A stretch of 64,000 nt of DNA from NCBI RefSeq assembly GCF_014650755.1, contig NZ_BMVO01000001.1, positions 951,555 through 1,015,554 of the forward strand, written 5' to 3'. Both the position numbers and the translations under genes were made by a program. This document shows positions 34,495 to 44,528 of the stretch, one piece after another. Source of the stretch: Streptomyces chryseus. Lineage in GTDB: Bacteria > Actinomycetota > Actinomycetes > Streptomycetales > Streptomycetaceae. Every line of letters begins with the position of its first letter. The first letter of the stretch is position 1. Below the pieces are notes generated by a model, which was not told the DNA's origin, ran no database searches, and saw only the letters and a list, made by a program, of their open reading frames with translations.

Positions 34495-34964
34495 GCGGCG
34501 ACAGCCCCCCGCGGTTCCCGCCGGCCGGCCCGGCCGGCGTCGCCGTCGTCCAGGTACTCCAGGAGGAACGACTTCTCCTCCGCCGAGATCCGGCGCGGCC
34601 GCGCCGCTTCGAGGTCGTAGGGCACGACGACCGTCGAGGCGCGCACGTACACACGCTCGGCGCCGTCGGCGTCCGTGTCCTTGACCTCGTACGCGATCGT
34701 CAGCGACGCGGCGCCGATCTTCGTGACCCAGGACTCGATGGTCACCGGCTCGTGCCGGTGGACCAGCGGCAGCTTGTAGTCGATCTCGTGCCGGGCCACC
34801 ACGGACCCGCCCGCGAACGACGGCGAACCGTCCCCCGGCGCCAGCCGGAACATGAAGTCGATCCGCGCTTCCTCCAGGTACCGGAGGAAGACGACGTTGT
34901 TGACGTGCCCGAAGGCATCCATGTCCGACCAGCGCAGAGGGCAGCGGTAGATGTGACGCGACAA
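34491..34964 (-). CDS. Acyl-CoA thioesterase, hotdog fold
   Basis: The product of about 157 residues belongs to the 4-hydroxybenzoyl-CoA thioesterase-like hotdog family. It has RWSDMDAFGHVNNVVFLRYLEEARIDF with the active-site Asp in DMDAFGHVNN, then EIDYKLPLVHRHEPVTIESWV. Such enzymes hydrolyse acyl-CoA thioesters in the cytoplasm; the acyl group is unknown. TTG at 34964 begins just after the ettA stop, with GGGG six bases upstream. It forms an apparent ettA-thioesterase-hypothetical operon. Confidence 0.82.
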   Translation of the reverse strand: MSRHIYRCPLRWSDMDAFGHVNNVVFLRYLEEARIDFMFRLAPGDGSPSFAGGSVVARHEIDYKLPLVHRHEPVTIESWVTKIGAASLTIAYEVKDTDADGAERVYVRASTVVVPYDLEAARPRRISAEEKSFLLEYLDDGDAGRAGRREPRGAVAA

Positions 34965-34966
34965 GA

Positions 34967-36631
<1,665 letters not shown>

Positions 36632-36726
36632 GAGAAACCGTCCGGCAATCGATGTGTGGGCAGATACACCCCATCTTGCCTGACGTCCACCCCGGGACGG
36701 AAACGGGTATGGCCTCGCGTGCGGTG

Positions 36727-36760
36727 ACGGCCCCGGTGCGCCAAGGCGCGCCGGGGCCGT
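36727..36760. terminator. Hairpin terminator of the surface-protein gene
   Basis: A 16-bp stem with one G-U-type mismatch (36727-36742 with 36745-36760) has only a 2-base loop. It lies downstream of the gene ending at 36803 and upstream of ettA. Confidence 0.7.
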
Positions 36761-36802
36761 CGTGATCGCCCGGTGACCGGGCGTCGCCGCTCGTCGCGGC
36801 CG

Positions 36803-38239
36803 CTACTCGTCGTCGGACGCGGGCTGCTTCTTGCGGACGAAGAGGACCGCCGCGATGCCGAGGACGACGAAGGCGACCGCGATGCCGAGGATCATGGGCG
36901 TGGCGTTGGAGCTGCCGGTCTCGGCGAGGTCGGGGCCGTCGACGGCGAGGGGGGTCTCACCGGCCGTGGCAGGGCCGGGCCGGTTCCCGGGCTGGTCCAG
37001 GGTGCCGGCGCCGGGTCCGGCTGCCGCGCCGGTGGCGCCGGAGGTCTCGCAGTCGAGGATGCCCTTGAAGCTCTTCTTCAGGCCGCCGGGGCCCTCGATG
37101 GTGAAGTCGTACGCCTGGTCCTCCTGGACCGGGACGGTGACGGTCCGCGACTGGCCGGCCGGGACGGTGTGCTCGACGCTCATGAGCTCGAAGGTGAACG
37201 GCTCGTCGCCCTTGTTGGCGGCGGTGATGTCCACGCCGCCCTTCGCGCAGTTCTTCTCGGCCGAGAGCGCGGGGATGGCGCCCTTCTTCGCCCAGGTGGC
37301 GCTCGCCGTGGCGGAGACGGTCGACTCGCTGGAGCCGGCCAGGATCTGGGTCTGGCTCCGGGTGACCCCGGCGAAGGCCCGGCCGACCGGCACCGAGGTG
37401 GTGGCCTGGACGGTCAGCGCGGTCGAGCCGTCGGCCGCGTCGGCCGGCACGTCGAAGTACAGCTCGCCGCCGTTGACCGCGGTGGTGGCGGGCTTGCCGT
37501 CCTTGCCGACGACCTCGACGCCGCTGGCGGCGTCGGCGGGCGGGGCGACGGTGACGCGGTCGGCGTTGGTGCGGACGGTGACGGGGCCGAGCTTCCCGCC
37601 GGCCTTGCCGGAGACGGCGTTGGGCTCCAGGGTCAGGGAGGCTCTGGGCTCGGCGGCGCCGCGCGCGTTCTTCTCCAGGAAGTCGGCGAGCTTCTCCGCC
37701 TTCGGGTCGAGGGCGTCGACCTTGACGTGGTCGGAGTACCGCCAGATCGCCACCTGGGTGCCGGCGGCCGCGGTCTGCTCGGTGAGGGAGTCGACGCCGG
37801 CCCGCTTGGCGAGCGCGCTCAGGTCGTTCACCTGGGGGTACGAGTGCTCCAGGATCCAGCGGATCTTGCCGGCGTCCCGGTTGGTGCCGAGCGAGGTCTG
37901 GTCCCAGGAGGTCTCCAGGTACTTCGCCTGCTCCTGCGTCGGGCGGTGGGCGTCGACGCAGTACGTCTTGAGCGTGCCGCCGCCGTCGACGGTCATCTCG
38001 AACAGGCCGGCGGGAATCTGCTGGTCGCCGCCCTCCGTGCGCAGGACGGCCCTGTCGTAGGTCTTCAGCCCGTCGAGCGTGGCCGCCGCACCGCCCTGGT
38101 GCTGCGGTGCCTCCTGCGCCGCGGCCGGTGCCGCCCCGGCCAGCGCCCCCGCGGCGAGGAGCCCCGAAGCCAGGGCCGCCGCGGTCAGGCGGGCCGAGCC
38201 CCGCCCGCGTACAGAGAACGCAGAGAAAGCAGAAAACAC
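36803..38239 (-). CDS. Thioester-domain surface protein with LAETG sorting signal
   Basis: The 478-residue exported protein has a signal peptide (residues 1-41, ending GAAPAAAQ). A thioester (TIE) domain follows, in which Cys94 of TYCVDAHRP and Gln162 of GTQVAIW are placed to form an internal Cys-Gln thioester. Two or more Ig-like beta domains come next. The C-terminal sorting signal is LAETG, then a hydrophobic helix and RKKQPASDDE. LAxTG signals are used by class E sortases of actinobacteria, so the protein is probably linked to the cell wall. Thioester domains in Gram-positive adhesins bind host or matrix amines covalently. The start is GTG 38239 with AAGGGG seven bases upstream. Confidence 0.87.
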   Translation of the reverse strand: MFSAFSAFSVRGRGSARLTAAALASGLLAAGALAGAAPAAAQEAPQHQGGAAATLDGLKTYDRAVLRTEGGDQQIPAGLFEMTVDGGGTLKTYCVDAHRPTQEQAKYLETSWDQTSLGTNRDAGKIRWILEHSYPQVNDLSALAKRAGVDSLTEQTAAAGTQVAIWRYSDHVKVDALDPKAEKLADFLEKNARGAAEPRASLTLEPNAVSGKAGGKLGPVTVRTNADRVTVAPPADAASGVEVVGKDGKPATTAVNGGELYFDVPADAADGSTALTVQATTSVPVGRAFAGVTRSQTQILAGSSESTVSATASATWAKKGAIPALSAEKNCAKGGVDITAANKGDEPFTFELMSVEHTVPAGQSRTVTVPVQEDQAYDFTIEGPGGLKKSFKGILDCETSGATGAAAGPGAGTLDQPGNRPGPATAGETPLAVDGPDLAETGSSNATPMILGIAVAFVVLGIAAVLFVRKKQPASDDE

Positions 38240-38380
38240 AGAATTCCCCTTCGGGCGAGGCCCTTTCGCTGGTGCGACTGTGGGGGGAGCGCCTCGCCGG
38301 CAGACTCAAGTGCCCCGTGAGTATCCGGAAATCCTAGGGACGCGACGATCGACAGCCCCCTGTCATACCGTCAGATAGCC

Positions 38381-38395
38381 ATTCCGAATCGGAAT
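38381..38395. promoter_or_regulatory. 15-bp perfect palindrome upstream of the surface-protein gene
   Basis: ATTCCGA-A-TCGGAAT lies three bases past the SSB stop and about 140 bases before the TIE-protein start. It could be an operator or a small terminator dyad; no T run follows on either strand. Confidence 0.4.
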
Positions 38396-38397
38396 CG

Positions 38398-38859
38398 TTA
38401 TCGCCCATCGCCTGTACGCACCGGCTCTGTCGACAAATCCCCGTGCGAATCGGCCGGGTTGTCTGCTTCCGTCACCGCCCGCCGTGTCAGTGGCGCGTCT
38501 CCTCTCACCACCCGTCTGAACGCGGACGTACCGCGCGTCAGGTCGTGACCGACCGCCAGCGCGTCGATGTCCGCCGAGAATCTGCGCTGCCCGTCCTTCT
38601 CCTCGTCGCGGACCCGCAACCGGCCGTGCACGAGCAGTGGTTCGCCGATGGACACCGAACCGGCCAGATTCGTGGCGAGCGACCGCCGCGCCCACACCGT
38701 GTAGAAGCTGGAGTGTCCGTCCGCCCAGCTCTCCTTCTGGCGGTCCCAGAAGCGGGCCGTCACCGCGAAGCGGAAACGCGCCACACCGCCCGCCGCCGTG
38801 TCCCGGTAGTCCACTCCCGTGGCGGCATTGCCCACCAGCGTCACCCAGGTGTCGCTCAT
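38398..38859 (-). CDS. ssb: Single-stranded DNA-binding protein paralogue
   Basis: The 153-residue OB-fold protein starts MSDTWVTLVGNAATGVDYRDTAAGGVARFRFAVTARFWD. YTVWARRSLATNLAGSVSIGEPLLVHGRLRVRDEE follows, matching SSB. The C-terminal acidic tip typical of the replicative SSB (DDDIPF) is missing, and the tail reads STEPVRTGDGR. This is therefore the short accessory paralogue, which in Streptomyces (SsbB) is tied to chromosome segregation in spores. It lies beside the dynamin-like genes that act in sporulation division. Confidence 0.82.
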   Translation of the reverse strand: MSDTWVTLVGNAATGVDYRDTAAGGVARFRFAVTARFWDRQKESWADGHSSFYTVWARRSLATNLAGSVSIGEPLLVHGRLRVRDEEKDGQRRFSADIDALAVGHDLTRGTSAFRRVVRGDAPLTRRAVTEADNPADSHGDLSTEPVRTGDGR

Positions 38860-38958
38860 CCCGGCTCCCCCTCTGCCCTCCGCCGTCCCGGTCCGCCCCG
38901 TGCGGCCGGCCGACTTCCATGCTGGACCGGACGCGGCACAGCCGCCGGCGCCTGTGGA

Positions 38959-40884
38959 TCACCGGCCGGTTGTGGACAAACCCGTCACCGCCACGTACTG
39001 CTCCCGCACCTCCCAGTACCGCATCAGCTCCGCCGACACCGGATCCAGCACCCGCGCCCGCCCGCACCCGGCGGCCGCCTCCCGCAGCCGCCGCTCGGCG
39101 TCCTGCCCGTACCGCCGGGCCGGCCCCCTGGCCGCCACCGCGCACGCCCACTCGACCAGCGGGCCGCCGAGGATGCCGGCGAGCATCACCAGGACGGGCG
39201 GCAGCAACCGCGGCTCCAGCACGCCCACGATCTGACCCACCAGCCACAGCCCGCCGAAGATCTGCAACAGCGTCATCGACGCCTGCGTCAGCACCGCCGC
39301 CGGCCACCACGCGGGCCTCGGCGGCCTGCCGCGGGGCAGCCCGGCCCGTACCGCCAGTACGTCCAGCTCCTCGGGGAGTCCCGCCGCGCCGCGCACCGCG
39401 GACTCCCGCACCGCCTGCGCCCAGGGGGCGGGCAGCCCGGCGGCGGCCTCGTCGGCGACCGTACGCACGGCCTGCTCCACGCGCTGGCGGGCGGTGATCT
39501 CCTCCTCCTCGCCCTCGGTCGGGGTGCGCCCGGAGATCGGGTCGATGCCGGACCCCAATGCGCGGTGCGCCTCGTACCAGCGCCACAGCCTCAGCCACGG
39601 CGTCCCGCACGACTTGCCGGCGTTCCTGCGCCACTCCCGCTCCGCCGCCTCGCCCACCGCCGCCGCGCCCACCGCCTCCGCGAGCCGGTCGGTGAAGTCG
39701 TTCCGGGCCCGCTCGCCCAGCTCCGGCGGGCGCCGCCCGTCGGCGACGTACACCGGGCGCAGCCGGGCCGCGGCGGCGTCCAGGTCGGCGGACAGGCGGC
39801 GGGCTGGGGCCCCGCGCTCCTGTACGAACTGGCCGAGCATCTCGCGCAGTTCGCCGACGCCCTCGCCGGTGAGCGCGGACAGGGACAGGACCGTGGCGCC
39901 CGGCTCGCCGTGCTCGCCGAGCGCCATGCCGTCCTCGTCGAGGAGCCTGCGCAGGTCGTCGAGGACCAGGTCGGCGGCGTCGCCCGGCAGCCGGTCCACC
40001 TGGTTGAGCACCACGAAGGTGATCTCCGCGTGGCCGGCGAGCGGCCGCAGGTAGCGCTCGTGCAGCACGGCGTCGGCGTACTTCTCCGGGTCGACGACCC
40101 AGATCACCGCGTCGACGAGCGTGAGGACCCGGTCGACCTGGTCGCGGTGGGCGGTGGCGGCCGAGTCGTGGTCGGGCAGGTCGACGAGCACGAGCCCGTT
40201 CAGCGCCTCGTCGCGGAAGCCGGGCGGCGCCGGCCTGCGGCGCAGCCGTCCGGGGATGCCGAGCCGGTCCAGCAGTCCGGCGGCGCCGTCCGTCCAGCTG
40301 CACGCGATCGGCGCGGAGGTGGTCGGCCTGCGCAGCCCGGTCTCGGAGATCTGGACGCCGGCGAGCGCGTTGAACAGCGTCGACTTGCCGCTGCCGCTGG
40401 CGCCGGCGACGGCGACGACGGTGTGGCGGGAGGAGAGCCGCTGGCGGGCCGCGGCCTCGTCGAGCACGCGGCCGGCCTCGGCGAGGGTGCCTCCGTCGAG
40501 GCGCGTGCGGGAGAGGCCGACCAGCTCGCGCAGGGCGTCGAGGCGTCCGCGCAGCCGCCCGCCGTAGGCGCCGCCGGGCAGCAGGCCGTCGTACTCGTCG
40601 AGGGATTCCCGCTGTCCGCCGGGCGGCGGCCCTTCGGACGGCGGCCGCACGGGTCGCAGGGCCCGGACGGCCCGCTCGTCCCGCGCCGCCGCGCCCTCGG
40701 CGCGCCGGGCGATCAGCCCGTCGTCCCAGCGCCCCTCGGCCGCGCCGTCCGCCGGGTCCGGGGCGCCGGCCCCTTCGGCGTCGCCGGCGCCGCGCACCTC
40801 ACCCGCGTCCCTCACGCCGTCGACCCTCGCCGCGCCGTCGACGCCGTCCGTGTCATCAGTCACAGCAGTCACGTTTGCGATCAC
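38959..40884 (-). CDS. dynB: Dynamin-like GTPase with membrane segments
   Basis: The product of about 641 residues has an Asp/Gly/Ala-rich N-terminus. The GTPase domain shows P-loop [18 protein letters not shown] (about residue 155), LVDLPDHDS as switch/G3, and [11 protein letters not shown] as G4. A helical region and two adjacent C-terminal membrane helices follow (about residues 530-580, [20 protein letters not shown] and [21 protein letters not shown]). In Streptomyces the paired DynA/DynB dynamin-like proteins stabilise FtsZ rings during sporulation septation. GTG at 40884 overlaps the upstream stop by four bases and has GGAG upstream. Confidence 0.78.
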   Translation of the reverse strand: MIANVTAVTDDTDGVDGAARVDGVRDAGEVRGAGDAEGAGAPDPADGAAEGRWDDGLIARRAEGAAARDERAVRALRPVRPPSEGPPPGGQRESLDEYDGLLPGGAYGGRLRGRLDALRELVGLSRTRLDGGTLAEAGRVLDEAAARQRLSSRHTVVAVAGASGSGKSTLFNALAGVQISETGLRRPTTSAPIACSWTDGAAGLLDRLGIPGRLRRRPAPPGFRDEALNGLVLVDLPDHDSAATAHRDQVDRVLTLVDAVIWVVDPEKYADAVLHERYLRPLAGHAEITFVVLNQVDRLPGDAADLVLDDLRRLLDEDGMALGEHGEPGATVLSLSALTGEGVGELREMLGQFVQERGAPARRLSADLDAAAARLRPVYVADGRRPPELGERARNDFTDRLAEAVGAAAVGEAAEREWRRNAGKSCGTPWLRLWRWYEAHRALGSGIDPISGRTPTEGEEEEITARQRVEQAVRTVADEAAAGLPAPWAQAVRESAVRGAAGLPEELDVLAVRAGLPRGRPPRPAWWPAAVLTQASMTLLQIFGGLWLVGQIVGVLEPRLLPPVLVMLAGILGGPLVEWACAVAARGPARRYGQDAERRLREAAAGCGRARVLDPVSAELMRYWEVREQYVAVTGLSTTGR

Positions 40885-42494
40885 TTCTCCTTCTGGAGCA
40901 CGGAGAGCGCGGCGATGAGCTCGGCCTGCGGCTCCGGGGTCACCGCGAGGGCGTCGAGCGGAGCGAGCCGGCGGTCCCTCTCGGTATTGAGTACGCGGTC
41001 GATGTACGTCGTGAGCAGTTCCCCGCCCTTGTCGCGCAGCCGGGTCGCGGCGACGGCGCCGATCCGCTCGGCCAGCCGCTCCCCGGCGGTGCGGGCCCGG
41101 CGGCCGCCCAGCAGCGCGGCGGCGAGCAGGGCGGCGACGGTCTCGGCGTCGGGCGCGGGCGGCCGTTCGAGGTCCCGCACCTCCTCCTCGGCCAGCTCCT
41201 CCAGTACCCGGCGCCAGCGCCGTGCGGTCACCCCGATCCGCTCGCCGGCCTCCCGGTCGGGGATCGCGAACGCCACGGCGTCGGAGGCCGGCTCGCGCCG
41301 CCACGCCTCGTGCACATGCTCGTCGGCGGCGGCCACGGCGCACTGGAGCAGCGCCGTGAGGCTCGCGACGAGCGAGTCGAGAAGCTCACCCGCCGAACTG
41401 TCCAGCGGATACCCGCGCCAGCGGGTGAGCGCGTCGCCGGACAGGACGGCGCCGCGCCGGAGCCTGCCGCGTACCCGGGCGCCCTCCTTCTCGTACGCCT
41501 CCTCGACGTGCGCCGTCAGCCGTACGGAGGCGGCGTACTGGGCGGCGACGGCCCCGGCGAGCTCGGGCATCCGGGCGTTGAGCGACTCGATGACGCCGGT
41601 GGCGGTACGGCCGACGGCCTGCTGGCGGGCCGCCGGGTCGTGCACCCGGTGCGCCAGCCAGGTGCGCAGCGGCTCGACGGCGGTGGAGGGCAGCAGGCCG
41701 GTCCCGCCGCCGGCCGATTCGGGCAGCTCGGGGATGGTGAAGCGGGGTACGTCGCCCAGTCCGGCCTTGGTGAGCAGCGCGGCGTACTGCCGCGACACCT
41801 CGCCGATGACCTGGTGGGGGACCCGGTCGAGGACGGTGACGAGGGTGGCGTCGTACTCCTTCGCGGTGCGCAGCAGGTGCCAGGGCACGGCGTCGGCGTA
41901 CCGGGAGGCGGTGGTCACCATCACCCACACGTCGGCGGCGCAGATCAGCTCGGCGGCGAGCCCCCGGTTGCCGGCGATCAGCGAGTCGATGTCGGGCGCG
42001 TCGAGCAGGGCCAGACCGCGCGGCAGCGTCCCCGCGGTCTCGATCCGGAGCGTGTCCGCGCCGCCCTTGCCGGGCTCCGGCGCCTCGATCGGCGCCTCCT
42101 CGTCGCCATCCTGCCGGGGCAGCCAGACGCGGGTGAGCTGCGGCAGTACGCGCAGGTTGGCGAACCAGTGGTGGTCGTCCGGGTGGCACACCAGCACGGG
42201 GGTGCGGGTGGTGGGGCGCAGTACGCCCGCCTCGCTCACGCGCCGGCCGACGAGGGAGTTGACGAGGGTGGACTTGCCGGCCCCGGTGGAGCCGCCGATG
42301 ACGGCGAGGAGGGGCGCTTCGGGCTGTTTCAGCCGTGGCAGCAGATAGTCGTCGAGCTGCGCGAGCAGCTCGGTACGTGCCTGCCGGGCGCGTGGGGCCC
42401 CTGGTAGGGGGAGCGGGAGGCGCACGGCGGCGACACGGTCGCGCAGGGCGGAGAGTGCGTCGATCAGCTGAGGCCGTGCGTCCAAGGTCACCAC
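40881..42494 (-). CDS. dynA: Dynamin-like GTPase
   Basis: The product of about 537 residues has a GTPase domain: P-loop [19 protein letters not shown] (about residue 55), [10 protein letters not shown] as G3 and VTVLDRVPH as G4. Long helical regions follow, with no clear membrane helix. It is the partner of the downstream membrane-associated GTPase; the two are translationally coupled. The start is uncertain. GTG at 42494 gives [14 protein letters not shown], but no good ribosome-binding site is visible, so GTG at 42491 or a leaderless start are possible. Confidence 0.78.
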   Translation of the reverse strand: MVTLDARPQLIDALSALRDRVAAVRLPLPLPGAPRARQARTELLAQLDDYLLPRLKQPEAPLLAVIGGSTGAGKSTLVNSLVGRRVSEAGVLRPTTRTPVLVCHPDDHHWFANLRVLPQLTRVWLPRQDGDEEAPIEAPEPGKGGADTLRIETAGTLPRGLALLDAPDIDSLIAGNRGLAAELICAADVWVMVTTASRYADAVPWHLLRTAKEYDATLVTVLDRVPHQVIGEVSRQYAALLTKAGLGDVPRFTIPELPESAGGGTGLLPSTAVEPLRTWLAHRVHDPAARQQAVGRTATGVIESLNARMPELAGAVAAQYAASVRLTAHVEEAYEKEGARVRGRLRRGAVLSGDALTRWRGYPLDSSAGELLDSLVASLTALLQCAVAAADEHVHEAWRREPASDAVAFAIPDREAGERIGVTARRWRRVLEELAEEEVRDLERPPAPDAETVAALLAAALLGGRRARTAGERLAERIGAVAATRLRDKGGELLTTYIDRVLNTERDRRLAPLDALAVTPEPQAELIAALSVLQKEK

Positions 42495-42814
42495 ATGCGA
42501 AGAATGCCCAATTTTGACGTCTTTTAGAAGCCTAAAGGCCCCTCTGCGCGCTGGGGCGCACCGATTGGCGGTGGCGGACAGACGGTACGAGTGGGGCGCA
42601 GGCATAACGAGTGCACAACACCCGGGGCGCGGGACGCCAAAAGCGGTGCGCGATTCGCACTCGCCTGCGATTATCGGGTTCGCTTCACCGAACCTCCACA
42701 TCGTGCCACGGAGGTGAAGCAACCGGCCCAAGGTGATCGGAGCCCTATCCTTGTCCCCGGCAAGGTCCAGGACCCCGCCCGACCGGGGCCCCAGGCCGCC
42801 GAGGCCGTGATCCG
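42495..42814. promoter_or_regulatory. dynA upstream region with overlapping dyads
   Basis: This 320-base region without genes lies between divergent dynA and tRNA-Arg. It has locally lower GC (42505-42540, 42640-42700) and two overlapping inverted repeats: GGTTCG-CTTCAC-CGAACC (42677-42694) and CTTCACC...GGTGAAG (42683-42718). These are candidate operator or attenuator structures. No gene is seen. Confidence 0.45.
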
Positions 42815-42887
42815 GCCCCCGTAGCTCAGTGGATAGAGCAGGCGCCTTCTAAGCGCTTGGCCGCAGGTTCGAGTCCTGCCGGGGGCG
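42815..42887 (+). tRNA. tRNA-Arg, anticodon UCU
   Basis: A full cloverleaf can be drawn. The acceptor stem is GCCCCCG (42815-42821) with CGGGGGC (42880-42886) and discriminator G. The D stem is GCTC/GAGC. The anticodon stem is GGCGC/GCGCT with loop CTTCTAA, giving anticodon TCT, and the T arm is CAGG-TTCGAGT-CCTG. No CCA is encoded. It reads AGA, a rare codon in such high-GC genomes. tRNA-Arg genes are frequent integration sites. Confidence 0.95.
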
Positions 42888-42941
42888 CCCACCACCCTCC
42901 CCTGCGGGAGGCTGTTTCTTGTTGCGGCGGATTTCGGGCCG

Positions 42942-43300
42942 TCAGCGCGGAGCCACGTCCCGCAGGGCCGTGAGCAGGGACCGGAGGGCGGGGCGGCCTG
43001 CCGATGCCTCCCGTACCGCGCCTGGATCACCCTGACCGGTTCCGGGCCACGAAGTGCGGGCTGAAGCCCGCCGCCGCGCAGCCTTCGATCACGGGGTCCA
43101 GGCAGGGGCCGGGGCCGTCGCCGCGGACCCGGGGTTCGTCGGCGAGGCCGGTCAGGTCCAGCACCCGCTTCGCGGCCAGCGGGTGCCCTGCGGGGAGGAC
43201 GGCGCGGTAGGGGTACGTCGAGCAGATGGACGAGGCGCACCCCCTCGTGGGTCCAGCCGCCCGGCCGGACCACCACGGCGAGGGCCGCGCGTCCTCGCCG
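42942..43300 (-). pseudogene. Decayed LysR-family regulator remnant
   Basis: Only parts of the effector-binding domain remain, and they are spread over frames. VVVRPGGWTHEGVRLVHLLD is in one frame. YRAVLPAGHPLAAKRVLDLTG and EGCAAAGFSPHFVARN are in another. The natural C-terminus VREASAGRPALRSLLTALRDVAPR* ends at 42942 in a third. The HTH half is missing entirely. At least one frameshift (near 43220) and an internal deletion (near 43010-43030) are needed to join the pieces, so the gene is dead. Confidence 0.75.
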
Positions 43301-43584
43301 GGGCGGCCGTCGTACTCGCCGGGGTCGCGGCGACACGGTGGCGCGCGCCGGGCGTCGGTTTCCTGCTCACCGGCGCACTCGCCGTAGGCGCCGCCGTGGC
43401 GGGCCTGCTGGGCGAAGTGGCGGGCGTACGCGCCACCCTGTGGGTGGGCGGGGTCTTCCTCGCGACGGCCTTCCTGCCCGTCTCCCTCTCCCCGGCCCGT
43501 ACCCGCCGGGCGCTGCCACGGCAGCACGAGCCGCCAGGGCCCGAAGGGCCGCGAGCCCCCGGCGTCCCGGCGGAGGAGTCGTGA
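43288..43584 (+). pseudogene. C-terminal remnant of an MFS transporter
   Basis: About 98 residues remain. RVLAGAAVVLAGVAATRWRAPGVGFLLTGALAVGAAVAGLLGE and ATLWVGGVFLATAFLPVSL form two or three membrane helices typical of the end of an MFS drug exporter, with a Pro/Arg-rich tail. The N-terminal ten or so helices are absent, and the frame upstream is antisense to the LysR remnant. The pair looks like a formerly divergent LysR-MFS unit whose 5' halves were removed by a single deletion. Confidence 0.65.
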
Positions 43585-43613
43585 CCCCGTAGGTCCCGCG
43601 TCCGGCGCGTCGA

Positions 43614-43647
43614 GGCCCCCACCCGCGCGGCCCGGCGGGTGGGGGCC
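43614..43647. terminator. Bidirectional hairpin terminator
   Basis: A 13-bp perfect stem (GGCCCCCACCCGC at 43614-43626 with its complement at 43635-43647) has an 8-base loop. It lies between the MFS remnant and the TetR gene. Confidence 0.7.
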
Positions 43648-43672
43648 GCGGCGTCGGCGCCGCGGCCGGCGG

Positions 43673-44323
43673 TTACGCGCTCAGCGGGACGGTGCGGTCC
43701 TCCAGCGCGGACTGCTCACCGCCCGTGACCACGAAGCGGCCCAGACGGCGGACCGGGACGAGGCCGGGCAGCAGCATCTGCCACATCTGCGTCGTACGTT
43801 CGGACAAGTCGCGCCGCCCCGCCAGTACTTGGGAACTGAGCTGGAGTCCGGTCCAGCAGCCGACGATCAGGTTCGCGGCATGGTCGACGTCGACCTCCGG
43901 CCTGACGTCGCCGCGCCCCTGCGCCTGCGCCAGGCAGTTGCGGATGAGTTCGATCCACTTCGCGTACGGCTCGGCGCTCACGCCCGACACGTTGCTCTGT
44001 TCGATGACCAGCCGGATACCGGCCCGCACCCGGACACTTTCCTGCAACTGCCGGGCCATACCGTGCACCAGGTCGATGACCGTCTGGACGCCCGGCCGGT
44101 CGATGTCGCGCATCGTGTCCCAGATGGAGAACTGCTCGTCGATCACGGCCTGGGCGAGGTCTTCCTTCGACGCGAAGTGGAAGTAGAGGGCACCCTTCGT
44201 GACGCCGGCCTCCTTGACGATGTCGCTGAGGCTCGTGCCGGAGAAACCCCCGTGGTCGAAAGCCCGCGCCGCGCCGTCGATGATGGCGCTCCGCGTCACC
44301 TCTGCCCGTTCCTGCCTGGCCAT
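43673..44323 (-). CDS. Gamma-butyrolactone receptor, ArpA-type TetR repressor
   Basis: The 216-residue product has an N-terminal TetR HTH (residues about 8-55: RSAIIDGAARAFDHGGFSGTSLSDIVKEAGVTKGALYFHF). The ligand-domain signature is that of butyrolactone receptors, including NLIVGCWTGLQLSSQVLAGRRDLSER with the conserved ligand-stacking Trp. Such proteins repress antibiotic regulators until the butyrolactone accumulates. ATG at 44323 is supported by AGGAGG seven bases upstream. The gene is divergent from an AfsA-type synthase, the classical receptor/synthase pairing. Likely targets are the ARE-like site before the SARP gene at 49639-49660 and its own promoter. Confidence 0.88.
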   Translation of the reverse strand: MARQERAEVTRSAIIDGAARAFDHGGFSGTSLSDIVKEAGVTKGALYFHFASKEDLAQAVIDEQFSIWDTMRDIDRPGVQTVIDLVHGMARQLQESVRVRAGIRLVIEQSNVSGVSAEPYAKWIELIRNCLAQAQGRGDVRPEVDVDHAANLIVGCWTGLQLSSQVLAGRRDLSERTTQMWQMLLPGLVPVRRLGRFVVTGGEQSALEDRTVPLSA

Positions 44324-44430
44324 GAACAACCTCCTGATCCTGTGCGGTGACCGCCGGCGCCCCACCTCCTCGCCCCCCTTGTGAGACACCGCGACCGCTC
44401 ACTCACCAATTTTGCTCACACCTCTCGTAA

Positions 44431-44455
44431 AAAACCAACTAGCTAGTATTGTTTT
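44431..44455. promoter_or_regulatory. 25-bp pseudo-palindrome, candidate ARE operator
   Basis: Arms AAAACCAACTAG and CTAGTATTGTTTT meet at a perfect 10-base core, ACTAGCTAGT (44437-44446). The element lies in the AT-richer gap between the divergent receptor and afsA genes, where butyrolactone receptors commonly bind to autoregulate. It overlaps a possible -35 (TTGGTT) for the receptor gene on the minus strand. Confidence 0.6.
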
Positions 44456-44528
44456 GCCTCGCTCCACCAAGCCTCTCGTGCCACAGCTCGACTTCCGTCC
44501 TGCTCAACTCACCTTCAGGAGGCCCCTG

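Noticed and set aside
38443..42348. 1301-codon plus-strand open frame over ssb and the dynamin-like genes
   Set aside because: It spans several real genes on the other strand and shows no domain pattern.
42815..42887. tRNA-Arg as an active integration site with an att repeat
   Set aside because: I found no second copy of the tRNA 3' end and no integrase gene in the window. Only the deletion scar supports past rearrangement.
43054..43584. Intact small membrane protein at the MFS remnant
   Set aside because: The first 75 residues are antisense to the LysR remnant and have no resemblance to membrane proteins. Only the C-terminal helices match MFS transporters.
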